DNA of 64,000 bases from Acidimicrobiales bacterium (GTDB lineage Bacteria > Actinomycetota > Acidimicrobiia > Acidimicrobiales > Poriferisodalaceae), in NCBI GenBank assembly GCA_014239555.1, contig JAAZYR010000006.1, positions 1 through 64,000 on the forward strand, in the 5' to 3' direction. The translations under genes were made by a program, and so were the position numbers. This document shows, piece after piece, positions 1 through 8,294 of the stretch. The notes beneath the pieces were generated by a model. The model worked only from the letters and a program-made list of their open reading frames with translations. It was not told where the DNA came from and searched no databases. Position 1 is the first letter of the stretch, and each line of letters opens with the position of its first letter.

Positions 1-60
1 CTCGGGGTTGAATGCCCTAAACAGAGTTACGGCGATTTCTCGTTGTGGTTTTCGGAATGG

Positions 61-1287
61 TTATGTTGCACCTTCGACCAGGACGCCAGACCGCTTGAGT
101 TCTTCGATTTGGTCCGCGTCGTAACCGAGTTTTGTTTCTAAGACCTGACTGTTGTGTTCGCCGAGCATGGGTGCCGTTAATTCCGGCAATTCACTCTGAG
201 TGCTGAACTTCCAAGGAAACCCGGGTATAGGCACGGAACCAAGGATGGGGTCATCGACCCATCTGACCATGTCTCGGGCTTTGAAATGTGGGTGATCAAT
301 GGCATCTATCGGACTAAGTACTGGGCTAGCGGGAACTCGATGGTGCTCAAGGTGGTCGAGTAACGCCCGATCGCTTTTGAATGTCGCCATCCATTCTTCG
401 ACAACAGGAATTAGCTCTTCGCGTCTTTGCGCTCTGTCCGAACTGTTGGCGTAACGGGGATCATCGAATAGATCCAGTCGGTCCATCGCCTTGCAGACAT
501 TTTCCCACTGGAGATCAAGAGCGAGCATGGCTATCCAACTTTCGGGTCCTTGGAATAGCCCAACTGGGAAAATCAGTTCATGATGTTGCCCCATACGTTG
601 GGGTACAAAGTCGCCTTCACTTAAATGCCAGGCCTCAAGCGCGATTTCGTGATGATGGAAAAGGCAGTCGACCATGGCAAGGTCGATGAATTGTCCTTCT
701 CCTGTTTTTTCGCGGTGATACAAGGCATAGCCGAGACCGGCGAAACCATGAACGGCGGCGTTGTTGTCGGCGATGGCGCTCCACACCACCCCTGGGGGTG
801 CACTCGGTGACCCGGTCATATGCATCAACCCGGATGCTGCCTGGGCTATGAAATCGAACCCAGGTTTATTTGCCCATGGTCCGGTTCGACCGAAAGCTGA
901 AACAGAGAGGTAGATCACGCTGGGGTTTAGCGCCCGGATTGACTCGTAATCGAGTCCGCGACGCTTCAAGACGTCTGCAGTGCCAAAATTTTCCAGAACC
1001 ACATCAGCCTGCACCGCTAGGGCTTTAGCGATCTCTAAAGCCTCGGCGTGTTCCCAATTGAGGGCAACACTTTTTTTGCCGCGGTTGTGTTGAATGAAAA
1101 AACCGCTCCTGTCGTCTTTAAGGACGGGTAGGAGTCGGCCCCCATCGCCAATAGGACCGATCTCGACCTTGGTTATGTCGGCGCCCATCTCCGCCAACAT
1201 GCGGCTGACCCCTGCGCCCGCCAGGTACTGACTGAAATCGACTACGTGGATGTCATCGAGCATCAGTGTTTGTTGTTCCTCAGGCAC
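61..1287 (-). CDS. Class III CoA-transferase (CaiB/BaiF family)
   Basis: A 408-aa protein of the usual length for formyl-CoA transferase/CaiB enzymes, which move CoA between carboxylic acids in the cytoplasm. The N-terminus has the family signature (VDFSQYLAGAG, then MGADITKVE, residues 16-42). NRGKKSVAL lies near residue 68, and the expected catalytic Asp is D174 in AIADNNAA, 14 residues before the conserved ALYHREKTGEG. The GTG start at 1287 is chosen because GAGGGGG sits 4 nt upstream; an internal ATG at 1263 is possible. The gene stands alone on the minus strand. The family is clear, the substrate is not. Confidence 0.9.
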   Translation of the reverse strand: MPEEQQTLMLDDIHVVDFSQYLAGAGVSRMLAEMGADITKVEIGPIGDGGRLLPVLKDDRSGFFIQHNRGKKSVALNWEHAEALEIAKALAVQADVVLENFGTADVLKRRGLDYESIRALNPSVIYLSVSAFGRTGPWANKPGFDFIAQAASGLMHMTGSPSAPPGVVWSAIADNNAAVHGFAGLGYALYHREKTGEGQFIDLAMVDCLFHHHEIALEAWHLSEGDFVPQRMGQHHELIFPVGLFQGPESWIAMLALDLQWENVCKAMDRLDLFDDPRYANSSDRAQRREELIPVVEEWMATFKSDRALLDHLEHHRVPASPVLSPIDAIDHPHFKARDMVRWVDDPILGSVPIPGFPWKFSTQSELPELTAPMLGEHNSQVLETKLGYDADQIEELKRSGVLVEGAT

Positions 1288-1378
1288 CCGACCCCCTCGC
1301 CGTCAGACTGAGCCACAAACCTAGTTTGATCTGTCCTCTCGACGTTGAGAGTCTTCAATTGTTGGGGTTTCGGGTCGG

Positions 1379-1579
1379 GTGTCAGACCCCGGAGCTATTC
1401 CTACTGGTATGCGAATTCCTGGACCTAATGACCTCACTAACCACGTACAAATCGAACTCTTGCGACGTTCCATCTCAATGGAGAACCCCGGAGCAGAAGT
1501 AATTGTTTCTCTTCGAGTTACTCGCGAGGAAGCGCTGCAGATGCTCGATGGGTATTTGCGGCACGCCAACGCGGCTTGA
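1379..1579 (+). CDS. Possible small hypothetical protein (66 aa)
   Basis: This open frame fills the 336-bp gap between two minus-strand genes. It starts with GTG and codes for a short hydrophilic protein with a C-terminal segment (VTREEALQMLDGYL) that could form a helix. I recognise no family. No good ribosome site precedes it and an overlapping minus frame of similar length exists, so it may be spurious. Apart from this frame I see nothing else in the gap. Confidence 0.3.
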   Translation: MSDPGAIPTGMRIPGPNDLTNHVQIELLRRSISMENPGAEVIVSLRVTREEALQMLDGYLRHANAA

Positions 1580-1623
1580 AAGCGCCTACCGTCGACAGAT
1601 TCCCCTGGGGCAGGTTGGAAAAC

Positions 1624-3030
1624 TTAGTTTTTGTGGTTCTGGAGTGACGGAAGCCGACTGGCCATTACAACCGCTAGGCCGGTGACCAATCCGAGGTACA
1701 AGAATGCTGAACGAAACGAGGTCTCGCTGGGAGCATTTCCCAGGATAGTTACCACGACCGAGACGCCGATAGCCCCCGACAACTGGCGGGCTGTTTGGAC
1801 TATGGCTCCAGCCACGCTGAAGTTTTCAGGATTCACATCAGAAACAGCAGCGGCTGCCAAAATTGGGGGTCCAGAGCCGATTCCCAATCCGAGAAGAACA
1901 AACCCGGGGAACACGTCAACAAAAAATGTTGGGTCCTGGCCTGCTCTTTGAGTCAGCCACAAACAGCCGAAAACGAAAAGGCACATCCCGGGCATGGCGA
2001 CGCGCCGGTATCCGAAACGATCCGCGAGACGTCCTGCGACATTCGAGGTCACGAATGCGGCCGTAGCTAGCACGCTAACTCCGAATCCGGTTTTGACAGT
2101 GGAGTAGCCCGCTATTTCGGTGAGGTAGAGGACCATTGTCAGCATCGCGGAGAAAAATCCGAGTCCGAACAGAAAGATGGTGATGTTTGCAACGCGAAAA
2201 GAACGAATCGTAAGGAGTGCTTTGGGGAGGATGGGATCGGGATGGGTAGCGATGCGGCGAATTAGGAGCGTTCCGGCAACAATTATTGAGGCCAGAAGTC
2301 CGAGAACTGTGAGTGAGAGCCAACCCCACTCTCCGCCTTGGACGATTACTAGAGCGAGACCAGCAGTAGCGGCTGTTATTAAGAACGAACCTGTGAGGTC
2401 TGGACGGCTTGCATTTGGGTCGCGAGAGCTTTCTGTCAGAACGCGAGCTCCCCATACCAGGGCCAAAATGCCGATGGGGACATTCAAGGCAAACGCCCAA
2501 CGCCAAGAGCCGAGTTCTATGGCGAATCCACCAATTATTGGGCCTATTGCAGATGAGAGCGCCAAGGTTGAGCTCCAAATTGCGACGGCAGTTCCTCGAC
2601 GTTCGGCTGGCCAGGCGGCAACTGCGAGTCCTAGCGATGCTGGAGCTGCCATGGCTGCGCCGATGCCGATGAGTCCCCTTGCCGCGACCAAAGTTGAAAC
2701 TGTAGGCATCAAAGTGAGGAGCGCCGATCCAAGGACGAAGCACCCAAATCCGATGTTGAGAACTCGAAGGCGCCCAAATCGATCAGCCCAGCGGCCACTT
2801 ACGATGAGAAAGCCTGCATAGGCCACCATGTAAAAAGTGATTGCCCAAGAGAGATCTGCGGTACTGGCTGAAGGGAAACTTCGTTGAATGTCAGGGATTG
2901 CGACGTTGGTCATCGACATGTCGAGGCCGACCGCAAAATTCGTGAGGGAGGTTGCGATCAGTACCTTCCATGCAGTCTTTGTCACACGTGGCAACTCCAA
3001 CGGAGAGCCACCCTCATTCACTACGCTCAT
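1624..3030 (-). CDS. MFS transporter, DHA2 (14-TM) drug:H+ antiporter type
   Basis: A 468-aa integral membrane protein. After a short cytoplasmic tail come hydrophobic segments throughout, with MFS motif A (GRWADRFGRLR, about residue 79) between TM2 and TM3 and motif C-like sequence in TM5 (SSAIGPIIGGF). The N-terminal phrase DMSMTNVAIPDIQ is typical of DHA2/EmrB-QacA pumps, which export small organic molecules using the proton gradient. The ATG at 3030 has no ribosome site but a TAGACT box 8-13 nt upstream. The next gene upstream encodes an HxlR regulator on the same strand, which may control this pump; that is inference from position. Confidence 0.9.
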   Translation of the reverse strand: MSVVNEGGSPLELPRVTKTAWKVLIATSLTNFAVGLDMSMTNVAIPDIQRSFPSASTADLSWAITFYMVAYAGFLIVSGRWADRFGRLRVLNIGFGCFVLGSALLTLMPTVSTLVAARGLIGIGAAMAAPASLGLAVAAWPAERRGTAVAIWSSTLALSSAIGPIIGGFAIELGSWRWAFALNVPIGILALVWGARVLTESSRDPNASRPDLTGSFLITAATAGLALVIVQGGEWGWLSLTVLGLLASIIVAGTLLIRRIATHPDPILPKALLTIRSFRVANITIFLFGLGFFSAMLTMVLYLTEIAGYSTVKTGFGVSVLATAAFVTSNVAGRLADRFGYRRVAMPGMCLFVFGCLWLTQRAGQDPTFFVDVFPGFVLLGLGIGSGPPILAAAAVSDVNPENFSVAGAIVQTARQLSGAIGVSVVVTILGNAPSETSFRSAFLYLGLVTGLAVVMASRLPSLQNHKN

Positions 3031-3037
3031 AGAAGTT

Positions 3038-3043
3038 AGTCTA
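3038..3043 (-). promoter_or_regulatory. -10 box (TAGACT) of a leaderless MFS transcript
   Basis: TAGACT fits TANNNT and lies 8-13 nt before the ATG at 3030, with no Shine-Dalgarno in between. The transcript would begin at or next to the start codon. Confidence 0.55.
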
Positions 3044-3092
3044 CTGTGTTTGTCGCGGAACCGCCGGGGCGGGTTCCAAGCAAGAAGTAGTG

Positions 3093-3425
3093 CTAGCGCT
3101 GCGGGCTACTGGCCCATTTAGTGCCCCAGTCAAACAACTCATCGAGCACATTTCGAAAATCGTTGGCCGCACTAGTGGCGATGTACTCGAAACGCTCTGG
3201 GTGTTCTGAGTATCGCTTGCGTTCGAGTAACCCATTATCGACCAGGGCACTTAAACGGCTACTAAGCACAGCTGGCGCTATCCCTAAGTTGTTTTCGAGA
3301 TACTGAAAATTTTTGGTACCCCCACACACGACCTCGCGAAGGATGAGCGGCGTCCACCAATCGCCGACGACCTCGAGGGCGCGAGCGATCGGACAATCCA
3401 TGTCGGCGAAACTTTTTCGCTTCAT
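3093..3425 (-). CDS. HxlR-family winged-helix transcriptional regulator
   Basis: A 110-aa regulator of normal HxlR length. It begins MKRKSFADMDCPIARALEVV, with the hallmark Cys (C10) followed by the DWWTPLILREV helix and a winged helix (FQYLENNLGIAPAVLSSRL, then LVDNGLLERK). HxlR proteins bind DNA as dimers and often sense redox state or small molecules. The frame is open 64 codons further upstream, but the family N-terminus and a TAAATT box just upstream support the ATG at 3425. It sits behind the MFS pump on the same strand and may regulate it. Confidence 0.9.
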   Translation of the reverse strand: MKRKSFADMDCPIARALEVVGDWWTPLILREVVCGGTKNFQYLENNLGIAPAVLSSRLSALVDNGLLERKRYSEHPERFEYIATSAANDFRNVLDELFDWGTKWASSPQR

Positions 3426-3432
3426 AATCAAT

Positions 3433-3438
3433 AATTTA
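3433..3438 (-). promoter_or_regulatory. -10 box (TAAATT) of leaderless hxlR-like gene
   Basis: TAAATT lies 8-13 nt upstream of the ATG at 3425 with no ribosome site. It fits the leaderless pattern seen across this window and decides the start codon. Confidence 0.55.
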
Positions 3439-3655
3439 GTAGCAGTTAGAGGTGCCCACGGGTTTTTTGCGGTTGAGTCGCTTTGGTATTGCCCTAAATA
3501 GCTCTCAATATCGAACGGTCCAACGTTTTTGCCGCCAGGACTTGTGGACGTCCGCCCTAGACGGCTTGACCCATCGGCCTGAGGTGTTTGGTCAATGAGA
3601 ATCATCGACCCAGGCATATGTGGTCATGTCGGCCGAGCCGAATAGTTGGAACAGG

Positions 3656-3661
3656 CATACT
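3656..3661 (+). promoter_or_regulatory. -10 box (CATACT) of leaderless CMD gene
   Basis: CATACT matches TATAAT at four positions and lies 7-12 nt before the ATG at 3668. No Shine-Dalgarno is present. Confidence 0.45.
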
Positions 3662-3667
3662 GGGCGT

Positions 3668-4228
3668 ATGCCCATTCGTCCTAATTCAGCTCGCGTTGAA
3701 CCTTTGCCTAAAGCCCTAGAAGAAGCCAAAGAAGCCATGAAGAGTTCGGCGGTCAACGCGGCAAACGTCACAGCGACTCTGGCCCACAACGAAATGGTTT
3801 CGGTTGGCGTAGGAAGGTTTTCTCGTCAGTTGCTGTTTAAGGGAACGGTGCCTCCTCGGCTACGAGAAATGGTCATCTTGCGCATGGGATGGAATTGTCA
3901 ATCGGTGTACGAATTTGGCCAACACACCCTCTTTGGGCTCGATGTTGGGCTTACAGAAGATGAAATCTATTGGTTAACCAGACCTGTCACTGAGTATGGC
4001 TGGGAGGAAGACGAAGTTGCGTTGCTACAGATGGTTGACGACCTTTACAACGACGACTGTGTAAGCGACGCCACGTGGCTCAAACTCACCCGCCTCTACT
4101 CAGTTTCAGAGATGCTCGAGTTCATGGCCGCTGCCCTTCAGTACCGACTAGTGAGTGGACTTTTGAACTCATGTGGAGTGCAGCGAGACGATGGAGTCCC
4201 GGGATGGCCCCAAGCACCGACGACTTGA
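3668..4228 (+). CDS. Carboxymuconolactone decarboxylase-like (AhpD fold) protein
   Basis: A 186-aa all-helical protein. The core PPRLREMVILRMGWNCQSVYEFGQH resembles the CMD/AhpD motif, but the usual CxxC...H is reduced to one Cys (NCQSVYEFGQH), so peroxidase chemistry of the AhpD type is doubtful. Homologues are often annotated only as CMD-family proteins near catabolic genes. The ATG at 3668 is preferred over one 48 nt upstream because of the CATACT box and the protein start MPIRPNSARVEPLP. It is divergent from the HxlR gene. Family is likely, reaction unknown. Confidence 0.8.
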   Translation: MPIRPNSARVEPLPKALEEAKEAMKSSAVNAANVTATLAHNEMVSVGVGRFSRQLLFKGTVPPRLREMVILRMGWNCQSVYEFGQHTLFGLDVGLTEDEIYWLTRPVTEYGWEEDEVALLQMVDDLYNDDCVSDATWLKLTRLYSVSEMLEFMAAALQYRLVSGLLNSCGVQRDDGVPGWPQAPTT

Positions 4229-4394
4229 CTCAGACGACGACCGCTGTCTCATCGAGATCTGATGGGGCCTCGATGTCTAGAAGGACACGCTCTTAGTCAG
4301 GTATCGATGATCCACTGCTGGATTTGATTGAGTCGAGCCCGAACCCACATCGATGAGAAACGTTTTCACGAAGTCAGGCTTCGCATAGTGAAAC

Positions 4395-4400
4395 TAGGCT
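4395..4400 (+). promoter_or_regulatory. -10 box (TAGGCT) of the ureide operon
   Basis: TAGGCT lies 8-13 nt before the ATG at 4408 without a ribosome site. It would drive the cupin-allantoinase-ureidoglycolate lyase genes as a leaderless transcript. Confidence 0.5.
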
Positions 4401-4407
4401 CCCCACA

Positions 4408-4845
4408 ATGACGAGAGAAGCTGTTAACGGGGTCAGATTCGTTGATATTCCTTGGCAATCGACCAGCTCGTTGTGGGGTGACGAATCCGACCAACCCGCC
4501 GCTCTGGATATCACCGAATATGGCTTAGCCCGCGTTTTGTCGAGAGATAGCGCCACAGGAGCGACCTCTCTTCTCATCAAAGAACCGCCGGGTTGGCATA
4601 CAGCAGCTGCCGAAGCGCACTCCGTCTACCAAGAAGACATCCTCCTGGAAGGTGATTGCTGGTACGGGGAAGAGCACTTTGAAGGTCCCACCTACTTCAG
4701 TTTTCCTCCTGGCCATTTCCACGGACCCATGTACACCGAAACAGGAGCCTTATGGCTAGTCACGTTAAGTGGCGCATTCGACGTTTCGTACAGTGACGAG
4801 ATCACGGTTAAAGACATGTCGTGGTACGAGCGGGCAACACAATGA
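4408..4845 (+). CDS. Cupin-fold protein, first gene of ureide operon
   Basis: A 145-aa single-domain beta-barrel protein. Metal-ligand-like residues are seen in GWHTAAAEAHSVYQEDILLEG (around residues 61-81) and in FPPGHFHGP (around residue 104), matching the two cupin motifs. It resembles small cupins of the ChrR/DUF4437 type. Its stop overlaps the start of the next gene (ATGA at 4842-4845), so it is translationally coupled to the PuuE-type allantoinase. A role in ureide metabolism is inferred from position only. It is too short to be the bicupin ureidoglycine aminohydrolase AllE. Confidence 0.75.
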   Translation: MTREAVNGVRFVDIPWQSTSSLWGDESDQPAALDITEYGLARVLSRDSATGATSLLIKEPPGWHTAAAEAHSVYQEDILLEGDCWYGEEHFEGPTYFSFPPGHFHGPMYTETGALWLVTLSGAFDVSYSDEITVKDMSWYERATQ

Positions 4846-5741
4846 ACGGTGAGCCATCGCGCGATTTCATTGGATATGGGGGAGTAGCACCGACCTGCGA
4901 CTGGCCCGCAGATGCTCGGTTAGCGATCAACTTTGTGCTCAACATCGAAGAAGGGTCAGAACCATCGATCCCTGATGGCGATGGGTACACCGAAAATCGG
5001 CTGACTGACTCGTCGGTGAATCTAGGAGAAACACGTGACCTAGCCGCCGAGGGGCTATTTGAGTACGGCAGTCGCGCTGGCTTTTGGAGAATCCACCGAG
5101 AGTTTCAGAACCGAGACCTGCCACTCACGGCATTCGCATGCGCGCTTGCATTAGAACGGAATCCTTCAATTGCGCAAGCGATCGTTGATTCTGGCTATGA
5201 CGTGTGCAGCCACGGTTACCGATGGATTAATCACCAGGCTCTAAGTGAGAGCGCGGAGCGAGAACAAATTGCTTTCGCCGTCGAAAGTTTCCAACGGTCG
5301 CTCGGCTACCAGCCACAAGGCTGGTACTGCCGTTACGGACCGTCGGTGAACACCCGACGGTTGCTAATCGAACACGGCGGTTTTCTGTACGACTCGGACG
5401 CGTACAACGACGATATTCCGTATTGGTCCAAAGTAGGCGCTAACGATCACTTAGTGATTCCGTACTCGCTGACCAGCAATGACGCGAAATTACTGACTAT
5501 GCCCGGCGGTCAGTGGGCTGACTACATAAATGGTGGTATCGACGTTTTATTACGAGAAAATGAGGCTCAGCAGACCATGATTTCAATCGGCCTCCACTCA
5601 AGAATTGTTGGCCAACCGACCCGGTTTGCTGGGCTGCTGGGAGTTCTTGACCATGTGGCCCAGTTGCCCGGAGTGTGGCTTTGTTCTCGTCTTGACATCG
5701 CAAAACACTGGATAAACAATCATCCTCCGCAAAGAGTGTGA
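4842..5741 (+). CDS. puuE: Allantoinase, polysaccharide-deacetylase fold (PuuE type)
   Basis: A 299-aa protein with strong family signatures: RDFIGYGG at the start, FVLNIEEGSEPSIPDGD, YGSRAGFWRIHR, SHGYRWI, GWYCRYGPSVNTRRLL, FLYDSDAYNDDIPYW and, near the C-terminus, IGLHSRIVGQPTR. PuuE is the metal-independent allantoinase that opens allantoin to allantoate in the cytoplasm. The ATG at 4842 overlaps the cupin stop. The next gene (8-nt gap) encodes ureidoglycolate lyase, which fits allantoin breakdown. A gene for allantoate amidohydrolase is not seen here. Other deacetylase-fold amidases are the alternative. Confidence 0.85.
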   Translation: MNGEPSRDFIGYGGVAPTCDWPADARLAINFVLNIEEGSEPSIPDGDGYTENRLTDSSVNLGETRDLAAEGLFEYGSRAGFWRIHREFQNRDLPLTAFACALALERNPSIAQAIVDSGYDVCSHGYRWINHQALSESAEREQIAFAVESFQRSLGYQPQGWYCRYGPSVNTRRLLIEHGGFLYDSDAYNDDIPYWSKVGANDHLVIPYSLTSNDAKLLTMPGGQWADYINGGIDVLLRENEAQQTMISIGLHSRIVGQPTRFAGLLGVLDHVAQLPGVWLCSRLDIAKHWINNHPPQRV

Positions 5742-5748
5742 ACCCCAG

Positions 5749-6201
5749 ATGACAGTACGAGTCGTACCCGTTACCGCCGAAAACTTCTCGCCATATGGTC
5801 AACTCGTCGTCGCCTCTGAGACATATGGCCGTGAATCATTTTCTGCTTCCTTGTCACATGACCATCGACCCGTGGCACTTTCAACAACTCATGTTCGTGC
5901 CGTCCAGTTGCCGATAACGATGAAACAGCTCGAACGTCACCCATTCTCAAGTCAGACTTTTGTTCCGATGGAGGTCAGCAGATGGGTGGTTGTCGTATCA
6001 GCGAGCCCTGAATTATCTGACATTCGCGGGTTTATGGTTGGCCCGGGTGTGGGCGTCACTATTGGGCGAGGCATCTGGCACTACCAATTGACCGCTCTTG
6101 ACGCCGACGCGAAATTCGTTGTGCTGATGTGGAAAGACCACTCCACCGACGAGGAGATCGTTTCGATACCGCCCGTCGAACTCGCCGCTCCATCGAATTA
6201 A
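5749..6201 (+). CDS. allA: Ureidoglycolate lyase
   Basis: A 150-aa protein near the usual AllA length (about 160). Family marks are VTAENFSPYGQLV at the N-terminus, THVRAVQLPITMKQLERHPFSSQTFVPM, and GVTIGRGIWHYQL, which holds the active-site His of the cupin-like barrel. AllA splits ureidoglycolate into glyoxylate and urea. The start lies 7 nt after the PuuE stop, so the two are co-transcribed. Glyoxylate would feed central metabolism and urea would be a nitrogen source. Confidence 0.88.
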   Translation: MTVRVVPVTAENFSPYGQLVVASETYGRESFSASLSHDHRPVALSTTHVRAVQLPITMKQLERHPFSSQTFVPMEVSRWVVVVSASPELSDIRGFMVGPGVGVTIGRGIWHYQLTALDADAKFVVLMWKDHSTDEEIVSIPPVELAAPSN

Positions 6202-6312
6202 CTTTGTTCCCTGTCGAATGTTTCCATAGTCATTGGACCCAACAACGGAAAATAGGTACCGATTCCGTTCGCTCCAAAAATGTGCACCGAAAAGTTGAGA
6301 TAGGACCTGAAC

Positions 6313-6936
6313 TTGATAGCCCCGAACCCCACTAGCGCCGTTAATCCCAGCCCCGAGACCATCGCTGAGTTGGCAGCGAAACCTGATTCTTCTGCGATTG
6401 TCATGTTGAACTTGCTGTCGTTCGCCGATACAGGCGGTCGAGATGCTTACGACCGATACAGCAAAGTCGCGTACGGGACTGTTTCTGCCAGAGGCGGGTC
6501 TTTGGCCTATGGGGGTGACGTTTTTGGGAGCACCCAATGGGACAGGGCTTTGCTGGTTCGTTACCCGAGACGAGCCGCCTATTTAGATATGCAATCAGAC
6601 CCTGCATACGTGGCTGCGATACCCGATCGCACACGGGGACTAAAGGCCCGCTTGTTGTACTGCTTTTGCCCATTTGATGGTGCACCCGATGATTTCGCCA
6701 TCGACCAGGGTCGCGGGGAAGACGAAATCTTCGTGGTTTCTTTGTTGACCGTTAGTTACGAAGTCGCGGCAAAGCCAACTGATGGCCACGTAGCGTTGCG
6801 TCTCAGAGCGGATATGGGTCTCGTCGCCGATCAGGTTTGGACCGAACTGGTCGTCACCCGACACGAGTCCATTGATGGAGCACGGTCAACTCTTTGGACC
6901 GATGAATCGAGCCTCTCCCTCATAACCCGACCCTAG
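6313..6936 (+). CDS. DUF1330-like (ferredoxin-fold) protein with C-terminal extension
   Basis: A 207-aa protein that starts at TTG; AGGA 7 nt upstream supports this start. The N-terminal 110 residues (IVMLNLLSFADTGGRDAYDRYSK, then LLVRYPRRAAYLDMQSDPAY) match the DUF1330/EthD-like dimeric alpha-beta barrel pattern. The remaining ~90 residues I do not recognise. Such proteins often accompany oxidative catabolic genes, but no reaction can be named. It follows allA by 111 nt and may share its transcript. Confidence 0.7.
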   Translation: MIAPNPTSAVNPSPETIAELAAKPDSSAIVMLNLLSFADTGGRDAYDRYSKVAYGTVSARGGSLAYGGDVFGSTQWDRALLVRYPRRAAYLDMQSDPAYVAAIPDRTRGLKARLLYCFCPFDGAPDDFAIDQGRGEDEIFVVSLLTVSYEVAAKPTDGHVALRLRADMGLVADQVWTELVVTRHESIDGARSTLWTDESSLSLITRP

Positions 6937-7009
6937 AAAACAACAGTAAAACCCGAAGACGATCCGGGGGCTACGGTTTCAATTGGACATTGGCGACCGG
7001 GGGAGTCCT

Positions 7010-7789
7010 ATGGATTATCAACAAATCAAAGTTGAGGATCGCGAAGAGGTCCGACTTCTGGTTCTCTCGCGGCCGGAGAGGCTCAATGCCTGGACGGAAC
7101 GGATGCATACCGAACTGGTTCACGCGATCGAAGAGGGCAACGTTGATAAGTCTGTTGGCGCGTTCGTCATGACGGGTGACGGTCGAGCATTCTGTGCCGG
7201 CGCTGATATAGGCGATGTTTTTGGCGCGACGTTGGAGGACGAATCACTTGGCTACGGCGCGCTCACCGAGTCAGTGAACTGGGTAGGGCTTGTGCGCGAC
7301 TCGAAGCCCATGGTGGCCGCAGTCAATGGTCCAGCGATCGGACTCGGTTTGACCATGTTGCTGTCCATGGATTTCATAGTCGCCCAGTCCGACGCCAAGC
7401 TTTCTGCCCGATTTGTGAAGATGGGGGTGGTGCCTGAACTCGCCTCCTCTCACTTCTTGGTGCAACGCTGCGGCTGGGGGATGGCCTCCGACTTAGCTCT
7501 GTCGGGTAGGACCATTTCAGGTGACGAGGCGAAAATAATTGGTCTCGTGGATGAAGTCGTGCCTGACGATGTGGTCGACGCCGCGATCACGCGCGCTCGC
7601 AGCTACGCCGAAAACGCTCCCTCATCATTGCAACTCACAAAACAATTGCTGACCGAGAACGCGAGCGAAACTGACTTAGATCTCGTCCAGCGCCGAGAGG
7701 GACGGGCGAACGAGGAAGCCGGATCAACTCCTGAACATCGTGAAGCTGTCAACGCATTTCTGGAGAAACGCGCCCCAAAGTTTCGTTGA
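7010..7789 (+). CDS. Enoyl-CoA hydratase/isomerase (crotonase) family
   Basis: A 259-aa crotonase of normal length. The CoA-binding and oxyanion-hole segment is GRAFCAGADIGDV (about residues 61-73), the second oxyanion strand is NGPAIGLG, and the usual catalytic Glu position is present in VVPELASSHFLVQRCG. It would hydrate or isomerise an enoyl-CoA in a beta-oxidation-like path. The ATG at 7010 has GGGGGAG directly upstream, which decides it over an in-frame start 27 nt earlier. No operon partner follows. Confidence 0.9.
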   Translation: MDYQQIKVEDREEVRLLVLSRPERLNAWTERMHTELVHAIEEGNVDKSVGAFVMTGDGRAFCAGADIGDVFGATLEDESLGYGALTESVNWVGLVRDSKPMVAAVNGPAIGLGLTMLLSMDFIVAQSDAKLSARFVKMGVVPELASSHFLVQRCGWGMASDLALSGRTISGDEAKIIGLVDEVVPDDVVDAAITRARSYAENAPSSLQLTKQLLTENASETDLDLVQRREGRANEEAGSTPEHREAVNAFLEKRAPKFR

Positions 7790-7791
7790 GC

Positions 7792-7807
7792 GTGGCAGAA
7801 ACGCCAC
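7792..7807. terminator. Short inverted repeat between convergent genes
   Basis: GTGGC, a 6-nt loop and GCCAC lie just past the enoyl-CoA hydratase stop and before the convergent CDGSH gene stop. There is no T-run, so a terminator role is only suggested. Confidence 0.3.
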
Positions 7808-7815
7808 CCGTGATC

Positions 7816-8019
7816 TCAATCCGGTGGGTTGAGGGTCCCATCGAAGTTGTCAGTGTGGCTTCCGTCACACATTGGTTTGCTGTTGGACAAACCACATCGA
7901 CAAAGAGCCACCATGTTGTCGCTCTCCCGCACGATGTTCCCTGCCTGGTCCTTTAGGACACAAGGCCCCTGCACCAGCAATGGTCCATCGTCGCGAATAT
8001 TCACTGTTACATCAGCCAT
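7816..8019 (-). CDS. CDGSH iron-sulfur domain protein
   Basis: A 67-aa protein with the complete CDGSH motif: C40, C42, C51 and H55 in CRCGLSNSKPMCDGSH. These residues bind a [2Fe-2S] cluster with a labile histidine ligand. Bacterial members are small soluble proteins tied to redox or iron-sulfur handling. GGAG about 7 nt before the ATG supports the start. It is a single-gene unit. The 275 bp upstream (8020-8294) hold no gene that I can support. Confidence 0.93.
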   Translation of the reverse strand: MADVTVNIRDDGPLLVQGPCVLKDQAGNIVRESDNMVALCRCGLSNSKPMCDGSHTDNFDGTLNPPD

Positions 8020-8282
8020 CTACCACTCCAAGAGTCGACGTTCCTCCTGTCTAGCTCCTAAATGGAGGGTTCGAGTCTTATTTAGCTATCGAACCCACGG
8101 GCACCAACAATTTGTTCGAAATCAGACATCTTTCCTGCGTGACCAGGTTTAGACCGTTTTCGTGTTAATTGAGGTGGGCGGGAGTTTGTTGTGAAGAACA
8201 ATTGAGGGCCACAGAGTTAGTGGACCCGATACCCGCACCTCAGAAAACGTGTCCCCTCATTACCGTGCCTGACTGGGCGAGC

Positions 8283-8288
8283 TAGCTT
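8283..8288 (+). promoter_or_regulatory. -10 box (TAGCTT) of leaderless MFS gene
   Basis: TAGCTT lies 7-12 nt before the GTG at 8295, with no Shine-Dalgarno, and supports GTG as the start. Confidence 0.5.
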
Positions 8289-8294
8289 TGCCAG

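Noticed and set aside
1-60. Possible gene end at the left window edge
   Set aside because: Too little sequence and no frame with family signal; nothing can be supported.
2075-2743. Long frames antisense to the DHA2 transporter and similar frames opposite other genes
   Set aside because: These are counter-strand frames of clear genes with low-complexity, Arg- and Ser-rich composition and no family match.
8060-8080. GGGTTCGAGTC resembling a tRNA T-loop
   Set aside because: No matching 5-bp T-stem and no acceptor or anticodon stem could be found around it.
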